23,657 bases of DNA from CALNYS01 sp964639935. Its GTDB lineage: Bacteria; Planctomycetota; Phycisphaerae; Phycisphaerales; UBA1924. The stretch is from contig CAZXGT010000026.1 of the NCBI GenBank assembly GCA_964639935.1, positions 1-23,657 on the forward strand. The letters run 5' to 3'. The position numbers and the translations under genes were made by a program. This document shows positions 1 to 8,266 of this stretch, in pieces (positions within the stretch are counted from its first letter, which is position 1; each line of letters begins with the position of its first letter). Below the pieces are notes generated by a model that saw only the letters and a list, made by a program, of their open reading frames with translations, was not told the origin of the DNA and searched no databases.

Positions 1-389
1 GCGCCCGGGCGGGCGCCCCGCCCCGCGCCGCCCCCCACCACCCGCCCCGCCCCGCCGGCCCAGAACCCGCGGGTTGGGCGGCGCTGCTCTCCCGCCGCGG
101 CGTCGCCCTCGTTGCCCCCGTCGCCTTGACGCAGCGCCGCCTCGACGCGCTCGCGAAGCCCCGACGGGGCGCCCGCGCCAGACATCGCGGCGCCGACCCG
201 CTCGCGGAGCGCCCGCTCGAACGCCACGGCGCGATCGACCCGCTCGCTCGAGGCCGCGGCGCGGAACTCGCGCTCCTCGCCCGCCGGCAGCTCCCCATCG
301 GCCAGCGCGCGAACACGCGACGCCTCGGGCGCGCTCGACCAGTCGATCTCGTCGCGCGGGTCAACCTGATGGCGTCGTTCGTCGTTCAT
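1..389 (-). CDS. Anti-sigma factor-like protein, N-terminal part (cut by window edge)
   Basis: An open frame starts with ATG at 389 and runs without a stop off the left edge, giving about 129 residues. The ATG overlaps the stop of the sigma factor gene as ATGA, so the two are translationally coupled. The N-terminus is charged, and residues 27-40 contain the ALADGELPAGEE pattern that is common at the start of anti-sigma factors and their Asp23/RskA-like relatives. The HxxxCxxC zinc motif of ZAS-type anti-sigma factors is absent, because no Cys is visible. After about residue 105 the protein becomes Gly/Arg-rich, and a membrane segment, if present, lies beyond the window. The assignment rests mainly on position after an ECF sigma gene plus the ADGEL motif; a cytoplasmic regulator of another type remains possible. 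Confidence 0.6.
   Translation of the reverse strand, partial: MNDERRHQVDPRDEIDWSSAPEASRVRALADGELPAGEEREFRAAASSERVDRAVAFERALRERVGAAMSGAGAPSGLRERVEAALRQGDGGNEGDAAAGEQRRPTRGFWAGGAGRVVGGGAGRGARPG
31..53 (-). other. Potential G-quadruplex motif inside the anti-sigma-like gene
   Basis: On the coding (minus) strand four G-runs of 4, 4, 3 and 6 bases are separated by loops of 1, 1 and 4 bases, which fits the standard G3+N1-7 quadruplex pattern. It encodes part of the Gly/Arg-rich stretch. It may be only a by-product of Gly codons in a very GC-rich genome. Confidence 0.4.
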
Positions 390-949
390 CGGTCCTCGTC
401 GGTCCCTGTCCTGATGCCGAGCTCGTCGGTGAGCGGCTCGAGCTCATCGGCGAGGATCTTCCTCGCCCGGTGCAACCGGCTCATCACCGTGCCGATCGGC
501 ACGCCCGTGATGGCCGCGATCTCGCGGTACTTGAGCCCTTCCACCCCCCAGAGCAAGAGCGCCTCGCGGTGCTCGGGCCGGAGGTCGTCGATCGCGTCGC
601 GAAGCCGCTCATCGACGTGCTCCCAGTCGAAACTCGCGAGATCCCACGCCGGCGGCGGCGCGTCGGGCGCCAGGCCGTCGGCCTCGGCGCCGAAGAACTC
701 GCCCACGCTGATCGGGCCGTTCTTCGCCCGCTTCACGCGCGAGTAGAAGGTGTTGTGGAGAATCGTAAAAAGCCATGCTCGGATCCCGCCGCCGCGCTCC
801 TGAAACCCGTCGGCCGATCGCAGCGCGCGGAGATAGGTCTCCTGCACGAGGTCGGCCGCCTCGTTGGGCTCCCGGGCCAGGTGCATCGCCATCCGATGCA
901 CCGAGTCCAGATGCTCGAGAGCCATTTCTTCGAACCGGGTTCGCTCCAA
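386..949 (-). CDS. ECF-type RNA polymerase sigma factor (sigma-70 family)
   Basis: This 187-residue protein has the two-domain ECF layout. Region 2 spans about residues 6-75, with the core-binding DLVQETYLRAL block at 33-43. Region 4 spans about 115-168, with the helix-turn-helix at YREIAAITGVPIGTVMSRLHRAR. A linker rich in Ala, Pro and Asp (about 85-108) joins them. The chosen start is TTG at 949, because it leaves the usual short N-terminus before region 2 and has an AAGGGA ribosome site about 7 nt upstream; ATG at 925 is an alternative. The gene overlaps the anti-sigma-like gene by ATGA, so the pair is probably a signal-responsive sigma/anti-sigma switch. Its regulon cannot be told from the sequence. 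Confidence 0.93.
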   Translation of the reverse strand: MERTRFEEMALEHLDSVHRMAMHLAREPNEAADLVQETYLRALRSADGFQERGGGIRAWLFTILHNTFYSRVKRAKNGPISVGEFFGAEADGLAPDAPPPAWDLASFDWEHVDERLRDAIDDLRPEHREALLLWGVEGLKYREIAAITGVPIGTVMSRLHRARKILADELEPLTDELGIRTGTDEDR

Positions 950-1070
950 GGAGCTTTCCCTTCACCATGAGAACGCGGGGCGCGCGTCTCTTATTCCCCG
1001 AGAGGGGCGGAGCGGCGAAGCGGGGGCGAATCCCCCGCACCAATGGTCCGATTGTACGGATGAGCGCGAT
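950..1070 (-). promoter_or_regulatory. Sigma-factor leader: -10-like box and GC hairpin
   Basis: Between the VWA gene stop and the sigma factor start there is a minus-strand TACAAT (1056-1051) resembling a -10 box, with no good -35. Downstream of it lies a perfect 7-bp hairpin with a 5-nt loop (1020-1038, GCGGGGG/CCCCCGC around CGAAT). There is no T-run after the hairpin, so it is not a classical terminator for the VWA operon. A second short stem (CCCC GAGA GGGG) follows near 996-1007. The promoter assignment is weak. Confidence 0.3.
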
Positions 1071-4040
1071 TCAGGTGTCGCTCTCGTCTTCTCTGAATCG
1101 CCGGCTCGCCCGGCGTTTGGCCGCCAGGAGCCCGCTGCGGGCGTCTTCCGCGGGTTCCTCGACCTCGCCCGAGGGCCGGGCCCGGACGTCCTTCGGAGCC
1201 TCTGCCTCGCGGATCGCCCGCTCGACCGCGCGGCGCTCCGCCTGCCGCTGCTTCCGAACGTCCTGCTTCTCGGACGCGGGCGCCTCGTCCGGCTCCGACA
1301 GCGCCCGCTGCGCCCGCGACTGCTTCCACGCCCCGGCGATCGTCCGCGTCTCTCGCCTCTCGCCCGCCAGGCGGCGAGCCGTGGCCATCTCGCCGCTCAG
1401 GATGCGGTCCCACGCGACCCGCCGCGTCGCGATGTCGAGCACGTACACGCCCAGAGCCCACAGGAGCAGGATCGGCCAGAGCGGCTGGGCCGCCTCGACC
1501 GGCTCGAGATCGGTCCGATCCCAGATCGCGTCAGCCTGCGTCGGGTCCATCACGTCATGCACCCGCCCGCCGGTGGCCTCCGCCAGCTCCCGAAGGCGAG
1601 CGGCGTTGGATTCAAGCGAGCGAAGCTCGAGCCCCGCGCTCCTGGAGACGCCCACAAGCGCCGGCGCCAGCGCGCGATCGCCCTGCCTCGGTGTCGCCGC
1701 GACCACGTAGGAGCCGCTCTCGGTCGCCGGCGCCCGCGCCTCGTAGACGCCCGGGCCGACCTGGCTCAGCCGCAGCCTCAGGCTCTCCCCGCCCGGCGTG
1801 TAGACGATCGCCGGGACGTTCAGCAGGTTCAGCGGATCGCCCGACTCATCCGCCGCGTCAAGCCGGAGCACCAGCTCGTCGCCCTCGAGCGTCGCGGTCA
1901 GCTCCGCATCGCGCGACATCGGAGGGCGCGACGCGTACCGCGAGAGCTGCGTCCACATCGCCCGAAAGCCCGGCCAGTCGAGCCACGCCGAGGCCCACCG
2001 CGAGGCGTCGGACGTGAACACCGCCGCGCGACCCAGCCCCGTGTTCCAGTGCGCCAGCACCGGCTCGCCCGTCGGCGTCACCATCGCGAGCGTGATCTCG
2101 GGCTCCGGCCTCGGCTGCGTCAGAACCAGCCCGCGAAGCACGGGCGGATCGCCAAGCCCGCTCGTCGCCGGCGAACCGGCGTCCAGCAGAACGGGCTCGA
2201 ACGGCTCCTCCCGCACGAGCGGCTTGCGCACCACGCGGATCTCCCGCACGAACACCCGCGGGAGCACGTTCGGATCGACCACCCGGTAAAACTGCCCGCC
2301 GCCCGCCTGGGCGATCTGCTGGAGCGTGAACGTGTCGGCCCCGTCGCCCACCGCGATCGCGGTCACCGTCACGCCCGCGTCCCGCAGGCGCTCGGCCGTC
2401 CGCACGCCGTCCATCGGATCCCCCGTGCTCTGGCCGTCAGAGAGCACGATCACGTGCTTCACATCCGCCTCGGCCGCGAGCATCTGCTCGCCCGCCTCGC
2501 GCAGCGCGGGGTAGAGGTTCGTCCCGCCGCCCGGCGCGATCGACCGGATCCGCTGCGCGTTGCGCGGCGGGTCCGCGTTGGGCGAGAGCGGGATGACGGT
2601 GTACGGCTGGTCGGCGAAGCCGTACACCGCGACGAGGTCGGTCCGATCGAGCGTCTGCACCGCCAGCGCCGCCGCCTCGTTGGCGATCTGCTGCTGGCTC
2701 CGCGCTCCGCCCAGCACGCGCCGCGCCATCGAGCCCGACGAATCGAGCACCATCGCGATCGCCGCCGAGGGAACGATCAGCTCCTCGGGAAGATCGAGCT
2801 TCACCGGGAGCACCGGCTCGAGCGCCGTCCCGTTCCATCCGCCGGCCCCCAGCGCGTCGGGCCCGCCAACGACCACCAGCCCGCCGCCGAGCTGCTGCAC
2901 GAAGTCCGCCAGCACCGGGTGCGACGCCCGCGGGGTCTCGTCGGCCGCCACGTTCTGCATCACGATCAGGTCGTAGGCCTGCAGCTCGAGCAGGTCCGCC
3001 GGCGTCTCCCCCGGGGGGATCACCGTCAGCTCAAAGCCCGCCTCCTCAAGCACGCCCTCAAGCGGCGTCCGCTGCGCCGAGTCGCCCGCCACGCCGTCGA
3101 TCAGGAGCGCCCGCCCGCGCCCGGGCGTGATCGTCACCGCGCCCGCCCGGTTGTTCACCGCCACCGCGTCGGCCGACTCGTCCGCCGGCTGGAACACCGC
3201 CTCGATCCGGTGCACCGCCCGATCGTCGAGCTGAAGATCAAAGAGCTCCACGTTCAGGCCCGGCCGCAGGCTCACCGCTCGACCGAGACCCTCGCCGGTC
3301 CCGTTGACGTCGATCCATCGGTCGCCCCGCCGCAGGAGGATCTCGCCCTCCATCACGTCAGACGCGCGAACGCCCACGCGCACCAGCACGCGCGACTCGG
3401 CCGCGGCCTGCGGCGGCGCGTCCACGAACTCCACGATCGCGTCGCTCGGCACGCGGTACTCGATCGGAACCACGTCCACGCGCAGGGGCGAGAGCGCCGT
3501 GGCCGTCTCGATCGCGTCGCCCGTCGTCTCCACGCCGTCGCTGATAATCACCAGCCGGGCGCGCGCATCCGGCGGGGCCATCGCCGCGGCCAGCTCGATC
3601 GCGCGCGCGATGTTCGTTCCGCTGCCGAGGTCCAGATCGAGGGTCAGATCCGCCGCGTCGGGCCCGCCTCGCACGGGCGCCGCCGCCGCGACGGCCCGAT
3701 CCGCAAACGCCACCACCCCCAGCGAATCGTCCGGCGCCATCTCTTGCGCCAGCGCGTCGATCCACCGCCGCGCCAGATCGAGCGCCGGACCGGCCGCGTC
3801 GCGACGCACCGATTCCGAGACGTCGACCAGCGCGATCGTCGCCACGCGCTCGGCCCGCTGCACCATGCTCGCGCCCGCGAGCGCCGCGCCGGCCACGATC
3901 AGGAGCGACGCGCGAAAAAGCGCGACGCTCCACGCCCGCCACCGGCTCATCCCGCGGAGCCACGTCAGCGCGATCCAGAACGCCGGGATCGCCAGCGCGC
4001 CGACAAGAAGCCACCACGGCTCATCGAACCGGAGCGTCAC
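1071..4040 (-). CDS. Membrane-anchored protein with two VWA domains and a GATase1-like domain
   Basis: The 989-residue protein starts with GTG at 4040, overlapping the upstream gene stop as GTGA. Two hydrophobic segments lie near residues 9-28 and 41-60, in the N-terminal arrangement of BatA/BatB-like proteins. The first VWA domain (about 66-190) keeps a MIDAS: D73-x-S75-x-S77, T142 and D168. A class I glutamine-amidotransferase-like fold probably covers about 305-420. The second VWA domain (about 426-600) has D433-x-S435-x-S437, T507 and D535, so both metal sites look intact. A beta-rich region follows, then a transmembrane segment at about 853-870 and a basic, charged cytoplasmic tail of roughly 120 residues. 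Such proteins are thought to sense or assemble envelope components with MoxR ATPases, but no MoxR or DUF58 gene is in this window. Confidence 0.85.
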   Translation of the reverse strand: MTLRFDEPWWLLVGALAIPAFWIALTWLRGMSRWRAWSVALFRASLLIVAGAALAGASMVQRAERVATIALVDVSESVRRDAAGPALDLARRWIDALAQEMAPDDSLGVVAFADRAVAAAAPVRGGPDAADLTLDLDLGSGTNIARAIELAAAMAPPDARARLVIISDGVETTGDAIETATALSPLRVDVVPIEYRVPSDAIVEFVDAPPQAAAESRVLVRVGVRASDVMEGEILLRRGDRWIDVNGTGEGLGRAVSLRPGLNVELFDLQLDDRAVHRIEAVFQPADESADAVAVNNRAGAVTITPGRGRALLIDGVAGDSAQRTPLEGVLEEAGFELTVIPPGETPADLLELQAYDLIVMQNVAADETPRASHPVLADFVQQLGGGLVVVGGPDALGAGGWNGTALEPVLPVKLDLPEELIVPSAAIAMVLDSSGSMARRVLGGARSQQQIANEAAALAVQTLDRTDLVAVYGFADQPYTVIPLSPNADPPRNAQRIRSIAPGGGTNLYPALREAGEQMLAAEADVKHVIVLSDGQSTGDPMDGVRTAERLRDAGVTVTAIAVGDGADTFTLQQIAQAGGGQFYRVVDPNVLPRVFVREIRVVRKPLVREEPFEPVLLDAGSPATSGLGDPPVLRGLVLTQPRPEPEITLAMVTPTGEPVLAHWNTGLGRAAVFTSDASRWASAWLDWPGFRAMWTQLSRYASRPPMSRDAELTATLEGDELVLRLDAADESGDPLNLLNVPAIVYTPGGESLRLRLSQVGPGVYEARAPATESGSYVVAATPRQGDRALAPALVGVSRSAGLELRSLESNAARLRELAEATGGRVHDVMDPTQADAIWDRTDLEPVEAAQPLWPILLLWALGVYVLDIATRRVAWDRILSGEMATARRLAGERRETRTIAGAWKQSRAQRALSEPDEAPASEKQDVRKQRQAERRAVERAIREAEAPKDVRARPSGEVEEPAEDARSGLLAAKRRASRRFREDESDT

Positions 4041-6100
4041 GACCCGCCCTCGCCCGCGCCGTTATCGGGCGGCGCGAGCGGCGCCGGGGCCGGCTCCCCC
4101 TCGCCGCGCTGCCGGAAATAGCGCTTCACCAGCTCGCGGAACCGCGTCGGCACGCCCTGATTCTCGAGAGCCCGCTCGGCGCCCGGGGCGGCCTGCTCGA
4201 GCGTGCGCTCGGCATCGGCGCGGCTCGGCGTTCGGCCCGGTTTGGCGGGACCCTCCGCGTCGACCTCCGCGATCGTGCGCTCGCTCTCGGCCCCGCGCCG
4301 GATGTCCAGACCCTCGGTCTGGAGGGCGTCGCTTGAGTCGCCCGGCTCCATTCGCGCCTGCGGGGCGCGATCGGCCCCGCCGCCCGCGTCGGACCCCGTC
4401 GAGCCGCTCGGCGGCCGCTTCGCCAGACGATCGGCGCCCTCGCGGAAGCGCTCCGCCTGACGCGAACGCGAGGCCGCGTCCCGGCCCTGCTCGTCGAGCT
4501 CCTGCGCGATGCGCTGAGCCCGGTCGAGCCCATCGCCCTCGCCCTGTTGCGACCCGGGCGAGCCCGGCTGCGACCCAGGCTGCTCCCCGCCTTCTTGCTG
4601 ACCCGGCCGCTCGCCGCCCTGGCGCTGCGATGGCCCGGCTCCCGGCTGCGACGCGCCCGGCTGATCGCCCGAGCTCTCGCCCTGCTGGCCGCCGGGCTGC
4701 TGATCCGGCTGATCCCCCTGCCCGGGCGACTCCTGATCCTGACCGCCCTCCTGCTCCTGGTTTGACGGCGGGGACGGCCCAGGCGTCTGCTCGGGGGTCG
4801 AGCCGGGCTGCGCCGGCTGGGGGCCGCTCGAGCCCGGATCCGTGGGCTGATCCTCGGTCTGCGGCTCCTGCCCATCCTGTGGGTCCGGCTGCTCCGCCTG
4901 CTCGGCGGCCCGCTCGAGCGATTCCCTCAGCTCGCCGGCCGTCTCCTCGGCGCGCTGCTGCGCCTCGCGATCTCGCGCCTGCTCGGCGAGCTCATCGGCG
5001 AGCCGCTGCGCCTCCAGCGGGTCGGCGCCCTCTCGCTCGAGCGACTCGCGAAGCCGATCCCGGTCCGTCTCGCTCGCGAGCTCCTTCGCTCGCTCGGGAT
5101 CGACGCCCTCCTCGACGAGCCGCTCCTCCGGCGATGGCGGCGCCTCGGCGGGCGAGTCGTCGATCGCCTCGGCCGCCCGGCGAAGGCGCTCCGCGATCGC
5201 CCGGCGCTCCTCCGGCGAGGCGTTTTCGAGCCCGCGCCGCATCTCGCTCAGCTCCTCGGCCGCCGAGGCGAAATCGCCTTGCGAAAGAGCGTCCGAGAGC
5301 GGATCGTCGCGGCCCGTGTCGCTCACGCGCCTGGAGAGCTCCTCGATCGTCTTGCGGCGCTGGGCGGCCTCTTCCTCCATCCGCTCGGCGGCCTCGGTCA
5401 GCGTCTGCGCCGCCTTGGCGCCCGCTTCCTCCGGATCCTCGAAGCCCTGCTCGAGCTCCTCCTCGATCCGCCGAAGCGCCTCGAGGTCGCGGCGCGTCGC
5501 CTCGTCGACAAGCTCCGGCGCCGCTTCGATCTCGAGCTCGGTCTGCTCGCGAACCTCGGCGATGCGCTCCCTCGCCGCGTTCTGCTCGGCGCGCTGCTCC
5601 GCGGCGGCCCGAGCCTGCGTCACGGCCCCGCGCGGCGGGAGCCAGATCGCCAGCCCCACGAACGCCGCCGCGAGGATCGGCCACCACCGGTGCGGGCGCG
5701 CGTCGACGATGCGCACCCCCCGGCTCGGCTTCGTTTCCGCCGCGACGCGCTCGGCGTCGGCCAGCGCGAGTTGCTCGAACGGCCCCTCGGCCCGCGACGA
5801 CTCGAGCTCGACGCCCGTCGAGATCGAATCGTGCAGGCCCAGCGCGTCGTCGAGCTCCTGCGCCGCGGGCGCCAGCGGCTCGGCGCGGAGCGCGCGAACC
5901 AGAAGCATGACGAGCACCAGCGCCGCCGGAGGCGAGATCAACGCCGCCAGCGGGAGATCGAGCGTCAGCCAGCGATCGGCGAGCACCAGCGCGACGCCAA
6001 GAGCCGAGGCGAATAGCATCCCGCGACCAAAGGTTCGCAGAAGGCGGCGGACGCGCCGGCGCCGCCGAGCCGCTCTTGCGATGCGCATCGCCTGACTCAT
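4037..6100 (-). CDS. DUF4175-like membrane protein with coiled-coil and Gln/Pro/Gly-rich region
   Basis: The 687-residue protein starts at ATG 6100, with AGGA about 8 nt upstream. A very basic N-terminus (residues 8-26) precedes two membrane segments (about 26-44 and 49-71). A conserved-looking block with LGLHDSISTGVELE and PFEQLALADAERVAAE (about 85-121) follows, then a third membrane segment (about 139-155). That layout matches the N-terminus of DUF4175-type proteins found beside VWA genes in planctomycetes and proteobacteria. Residues 160-400 are Glu/Arg/Ala-rich and probably coiled coil. Residues about 400-560 are low-complexity and rich in Gln, Pro, Gly, Ser and Glu. The C-terminal VPTRFRELVKRYF motif recurs in planctomycete proteins of this operon type. 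It is coupled to the downstream VWA gene. Biochemical function is unknown. Confidence 0.75.
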   Translation of the reverse strand: MSQAMRIARAARRRRRVRRLLRTFGRGMLFASALGVALVLADRWLTLDLPLAALISPPAALVLVMLLVRALRAEPLAPAAQELDDALGLHDSISTGVELESSRAEGPFEQLALADAERVAAETKPSRGVRIVDARPHRWWPILAAAFVGLAIWLPPRGAVTQARAAAEQRAEQNAARERIAEVREQTELEIEAAPELVDEATRRDLEALRRIEEELEQGFEDPEEAGAKAAQTLTEAAERMEEEAAQRRKTIEELSRRVSDTGRDDPLSDALSQGDFASAAEELSEMRRGLENASPEERRAIAERLRRAAEAIDDSPAEAPPSPEERLVEEGVDPERAKELASETDRDRLRESLEREGADPLEAQRLADELAEQARDREAQQRAEETAGELRESLERAAEQAEQPDPQDGQEPQTEDQPTDPGSSGPQPAQPGSTPEQTPGPSPPSNQEQEGGQDQESPGQGDQPDQQPGGQQGESSGDQPGASQPGAGPSQRQGGERPGQQEGGEQPGSQPGSPGSQQGEGDGLDRAQRIAQELDEQGRDAASRSRQAERFREGADRLAKRPPSGSTGSDAGGGADRAPQARMEPGDSSDALQTEGLDIRRGAESERTIAEVDAEGPAKPGRTPSRADAERTLEQAAPGAERALENQGVPTRFRELVKRYFRQRGEGEPAPAPLAPPDNGAGEGGS

Positions 6101-6148
6101 CGACTCATCCTAGCCGGCCTCTCGGCCGCTGAATCCAAGGAACATCCC

Positions 6149-6694
6149 ATGACCACCGCACCCGCCGAGTCCCGAACGCACCCGCTCGTGACCGCGATCA
6201 TCCCGTCCATCAGGATCGCCCAGGGCCTGTTTCACAGCCTCTTGGACGGTGTGGGTCCCGACCGGTTCGCCCGCCAGCCCGAGGGGATCAACGCGAGCCA
6301 CCCCGCCTTCATTCTCGGGCACCTCTCGCTGTACCCGCCGCAGATGCTTGCGGGCCTGGGCGTCGATGACCTCGAGCCGATGGACGAATCCAGACGACCG
6401 CTCTTCGAGGCCGGCGCCGAGTGCCGGGACGATCCCGACGGCTCGATCTACCCGCCCATGGACGAGATCGTCGCGGAGTTCGACCGGGTGATGTCCGGCG
6501 CGGTCGAGCGCCTGCCCAGGGTGGATCCGGAGCGGTTCGAGCAGGCCCCGCCCCCCGAGCGGAGCTTCGACGGCCTGATGCCCACGATGGGCGCCGCGAC
6601 GAACTTCATCCTCGTCGCGCACCCGATGATGCACGCGGGGCAAATCAGCACGTGGCGGCGCGCGATGGGCCTGCCGCCCTGCAAGCTCGGCTGA
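6149..6694 (+). CDS. DinB-fold (DinB/YfiT-like) metal-binding protein
   Basis: The 181-residue protein has the size and ends of the DinB superfamily, a four-helix bundle that usually binds a divalent metal through three histidines. Candidate ligands are H51 or H58 in the HPAFILGHLSLY helix, and H158 and H162 in the C-terminal HPMMHAGQISTWRRAMG motif. The HxxxHxGQ motif is the family hallmark. Members include thiol-dependent S-transferases and many proteins of unknown role, so no substrate is assigned. AAGGAA lies 6-7 nt before the ATG. It is divergent from the DUF4175-like operon across 48 bp and ends exactly where the convergent kinase gene ends. Confidence 0.82.
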   Translation: MTTAPAESRTHPLVTAIIPSIRIAQGLFHSLLDGVGPDRFARQPEGINASHPAFILGHLSLYPPQMLAGLGVDDLEPMDESRRPLFEAGAECRDDPDGSIYPPMDEIVAEFDRVMSGAVERLPRVDPERFEQAPPPERSFDGLMPTMGAATNFILVAHPMMHAGQISTWRRAMGLPPCKLG

Positions 6695-7834
6695 TCACGC
6701 CTCGGGCTCGGGCAGATCGCGCAGGAACTCGGCGAGCTCGGCCGGCCGCGGGGACGCGCCGGCGCGCACGAACAGCCCGCTCGCGCCCAGGCCCAGCGCC
6801 AGCTGCGCGTCGCGCTCCAGATCGAGCGCCCGCGCGACGCAGACCCCCGCGTTGAAGTGATCGCCCGCGCCGGTCGACACCCGCGGGCGCCGGACGAAGG
6901 GCCCGGCCATCGAGGAGACGCCGGCGCTGTCGGCGATCGCGGCGCCCCGGCGCGTGTGCGCCGCGACCGCGCTCAGGCCGGTCTCGCGCTGTAGCGAGCT
7001 CGCCGTCTCCTCGAGGGCGCCCAGGTCCCCGGCGGATTCATCGCGGGCCGCCCGGCTCCCGCCGAGCAGGCGAGCGAGCCGCGCGCTCTCGGCGAGGTTG
7101 AGCCCGAGCGTGACCGGCGCGCGCTCGTTCATCGCGCGCATCGCGTCGACGGCCTCGCGAAGATCCCCGTCGGAGCGCTTCGCGGGGTCGGCGAGGTCGA
7201 TGAAGACGCCCGCGCAGTCCGCCGCCGGCAGAACGCGCTCGGCAAGACGCCGCCAGATGTCGGTCATCGCGGGCGTCATCGTCCAGTTGCCCATCGCGCA
7301 GATGGCCCCGTCGAGCTCGCGGGCGAACTCGGCCTCCCCGCCGAGGGCGCCGGCGACGCGATCGAACGTGATCGCGCCCAGCGCCTGGGGCTGGCCCAGC
7401 ATCAGCTTGCCGTCGTCGAACTCGAGGGCGTCGGTGCGCCCCGGCGGGCCGAGCGTCGCGACGCGGGCGATCCGGGCGAGCGGTTCGAAGACCGGCTCGA
7501 CGTGGGGCGGCTCGCCCACGGCGCCGACGAAGCGGGTCTGCGCCCCGAGGCTGGCGGCGGCCATCGCGAGGATCGCGCCGTTGCCGCCGAGGCGTTCTTC
7601 CTTGATGACAAGTTCGAGGTTGGCGCTGCGGCCCGCGGCGGCGGCCGCGCGCTGCGCGAACGCGTCGATCGTGGCGATGCGGGTGTAGTCGCTCGGGGAG
7701 CGGCGCTCGTCGACCACGTCGATGAGACGGTCGATGAAGCCGTCGAACCCGGCCAGGAGCCGGCGCTCGGGGGTCCGGGAGCTCAGCGCGTCGGCGGCGG
7801 CGCGGGCCGCGTCGGTTCGGCGGGCGTCGGGCAT
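6695..7834 (-). CDS. PfkB-family carbohydrate kinase
   Basis: The 379-residue protein has PfkB (ribokinase-like) features. An N-terminal GFDGFID motif at 29-35 begins the fold, an LGGNGA motif at 82-87 matches the substrate-side GGN turn, and the C-terminal signature STGAGDHFNAG at 320-330 carries the anion hole and the catalytic base D325. The usual first Asp of that signature (DTxGAGD) is Ser here, which is tolerated in the family. Such enzymes transfer phosphate from ATP to a sugar or nucleoside hydroxyl; the substrate cannot be read from sequence. Its stop abuts the stop of the convergent DinB gene with no intervening base. No strong ribosome site is visible before the ATG at 7834. Confidence 0.85.
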   Translation of the reverse strand: MPDARRTDAARAAADALSSRTPERRLLAGFDGFIDRLIDVVDERRSPSDYTRIATIDAFAQRAAAAAGRSANLELVIKEERLGGNGAILAMAAASLGAQTRFVGAVGEPPHVEPVFEPLARIARVATLGPPGRTDALEFDDGKLMLGQPQALGAITFDRVAGALGGEAEFARELDGAICAMGNWTMTPAMTDIWRRLAERVLPAADCAGVFIDLADPAKRSDGDLREAVDAMRAMNERAPVTLGLNLAESARLARLLGGSRAARDESAGDLGALEETASSLQRETGLSAVAAHTRRGAAIADSAGVSSMAGPFVRRPRVSTGAGDHFNAGVCVARALDLERDAQLALGLGASGLFVRAGASPRPAELAEFLRDLPEPEA

Positions 7835-7888
7835 CCGTGCATTGGACGCGCCGCGGCGCCGGGGAGCAAGCGGGGGGTGAACCCGCGC

Positions 7889-8134
7889 TCAGGCGGCCGG
7901 AGGCGGCCAGTCGTCGTCGCGGTCGGTTCCCGGCAGCTTGAAGGGCCGGTCGATCTCGTCGTCCAGGGCGTCGAGATCACGCTGGACCCGTTCAAAAGCG
8001 GCGTCGATGCGCTCGCTCAGGCGCAGGTCCGCGGGGCGGGCCTCGTCGCGCCGGGCGAAGCGGTTGACGTTCGGGAACGGGATGGGGTCATCGCGATGAC
8101 GCTCTTCCGGGATGCAGAGCCGTAGTTTCGGCAT
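7889..8134 (-). CDS. Small charged protein of unknown function
   Basis: The 81-residue protein begins with ATG at 8134, preceded by GGAAGAGG about 7 nt upstream; that good ribosome site is why I prefer it over the TTG at 8173. The protein is rich in Asp, Glu and Arg, has no membrane segment or signal peptide, and carries a likely helix at about 40-62 (LRLSERIDAAFERVQRDLDA). The C-terminus ends DDDWPPPAA. I do not recognise a family. It lies between plsY and the kinase gene on the same strand. A hairpin with a 7-bp stem (CATCGGC/GCCGATG, 8175-8199) lies about 40 nt upstream of the start. Confidence 0.6.
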   Translation of the reverse strand: MPKLRLCIPEERHRDDPIPFPNVNRFARRDEARPADLRLSERIDAAFERVQRDLDALDDEIDRPFKLPGTDRDDDWPPPAA

Positions 8135-8266
8135 AGCGCACCTCTTCCTGCGCGGTCCTTGCGCGCCCTGCAACCATCGGCTTCGATGATTCGCCGATGA
8201 AGCGTCATGGTCGGTCGATGAGCGGTTTTCGCCTCAGTTTGAGCGCGTGTGTCGCGTGTTTGGGCG

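Noticed and set aside
864..4121. Very long open frame on the plus strand opposite the VWA gene (1085 codons)
   Set aside because: The translation is dominated by Arg, His, Pro and Leu with no domain, and it mirrors the true minus-strand gene, whose MIDAS motifs and membrane segments are clear. It is a GC-rich shadow.
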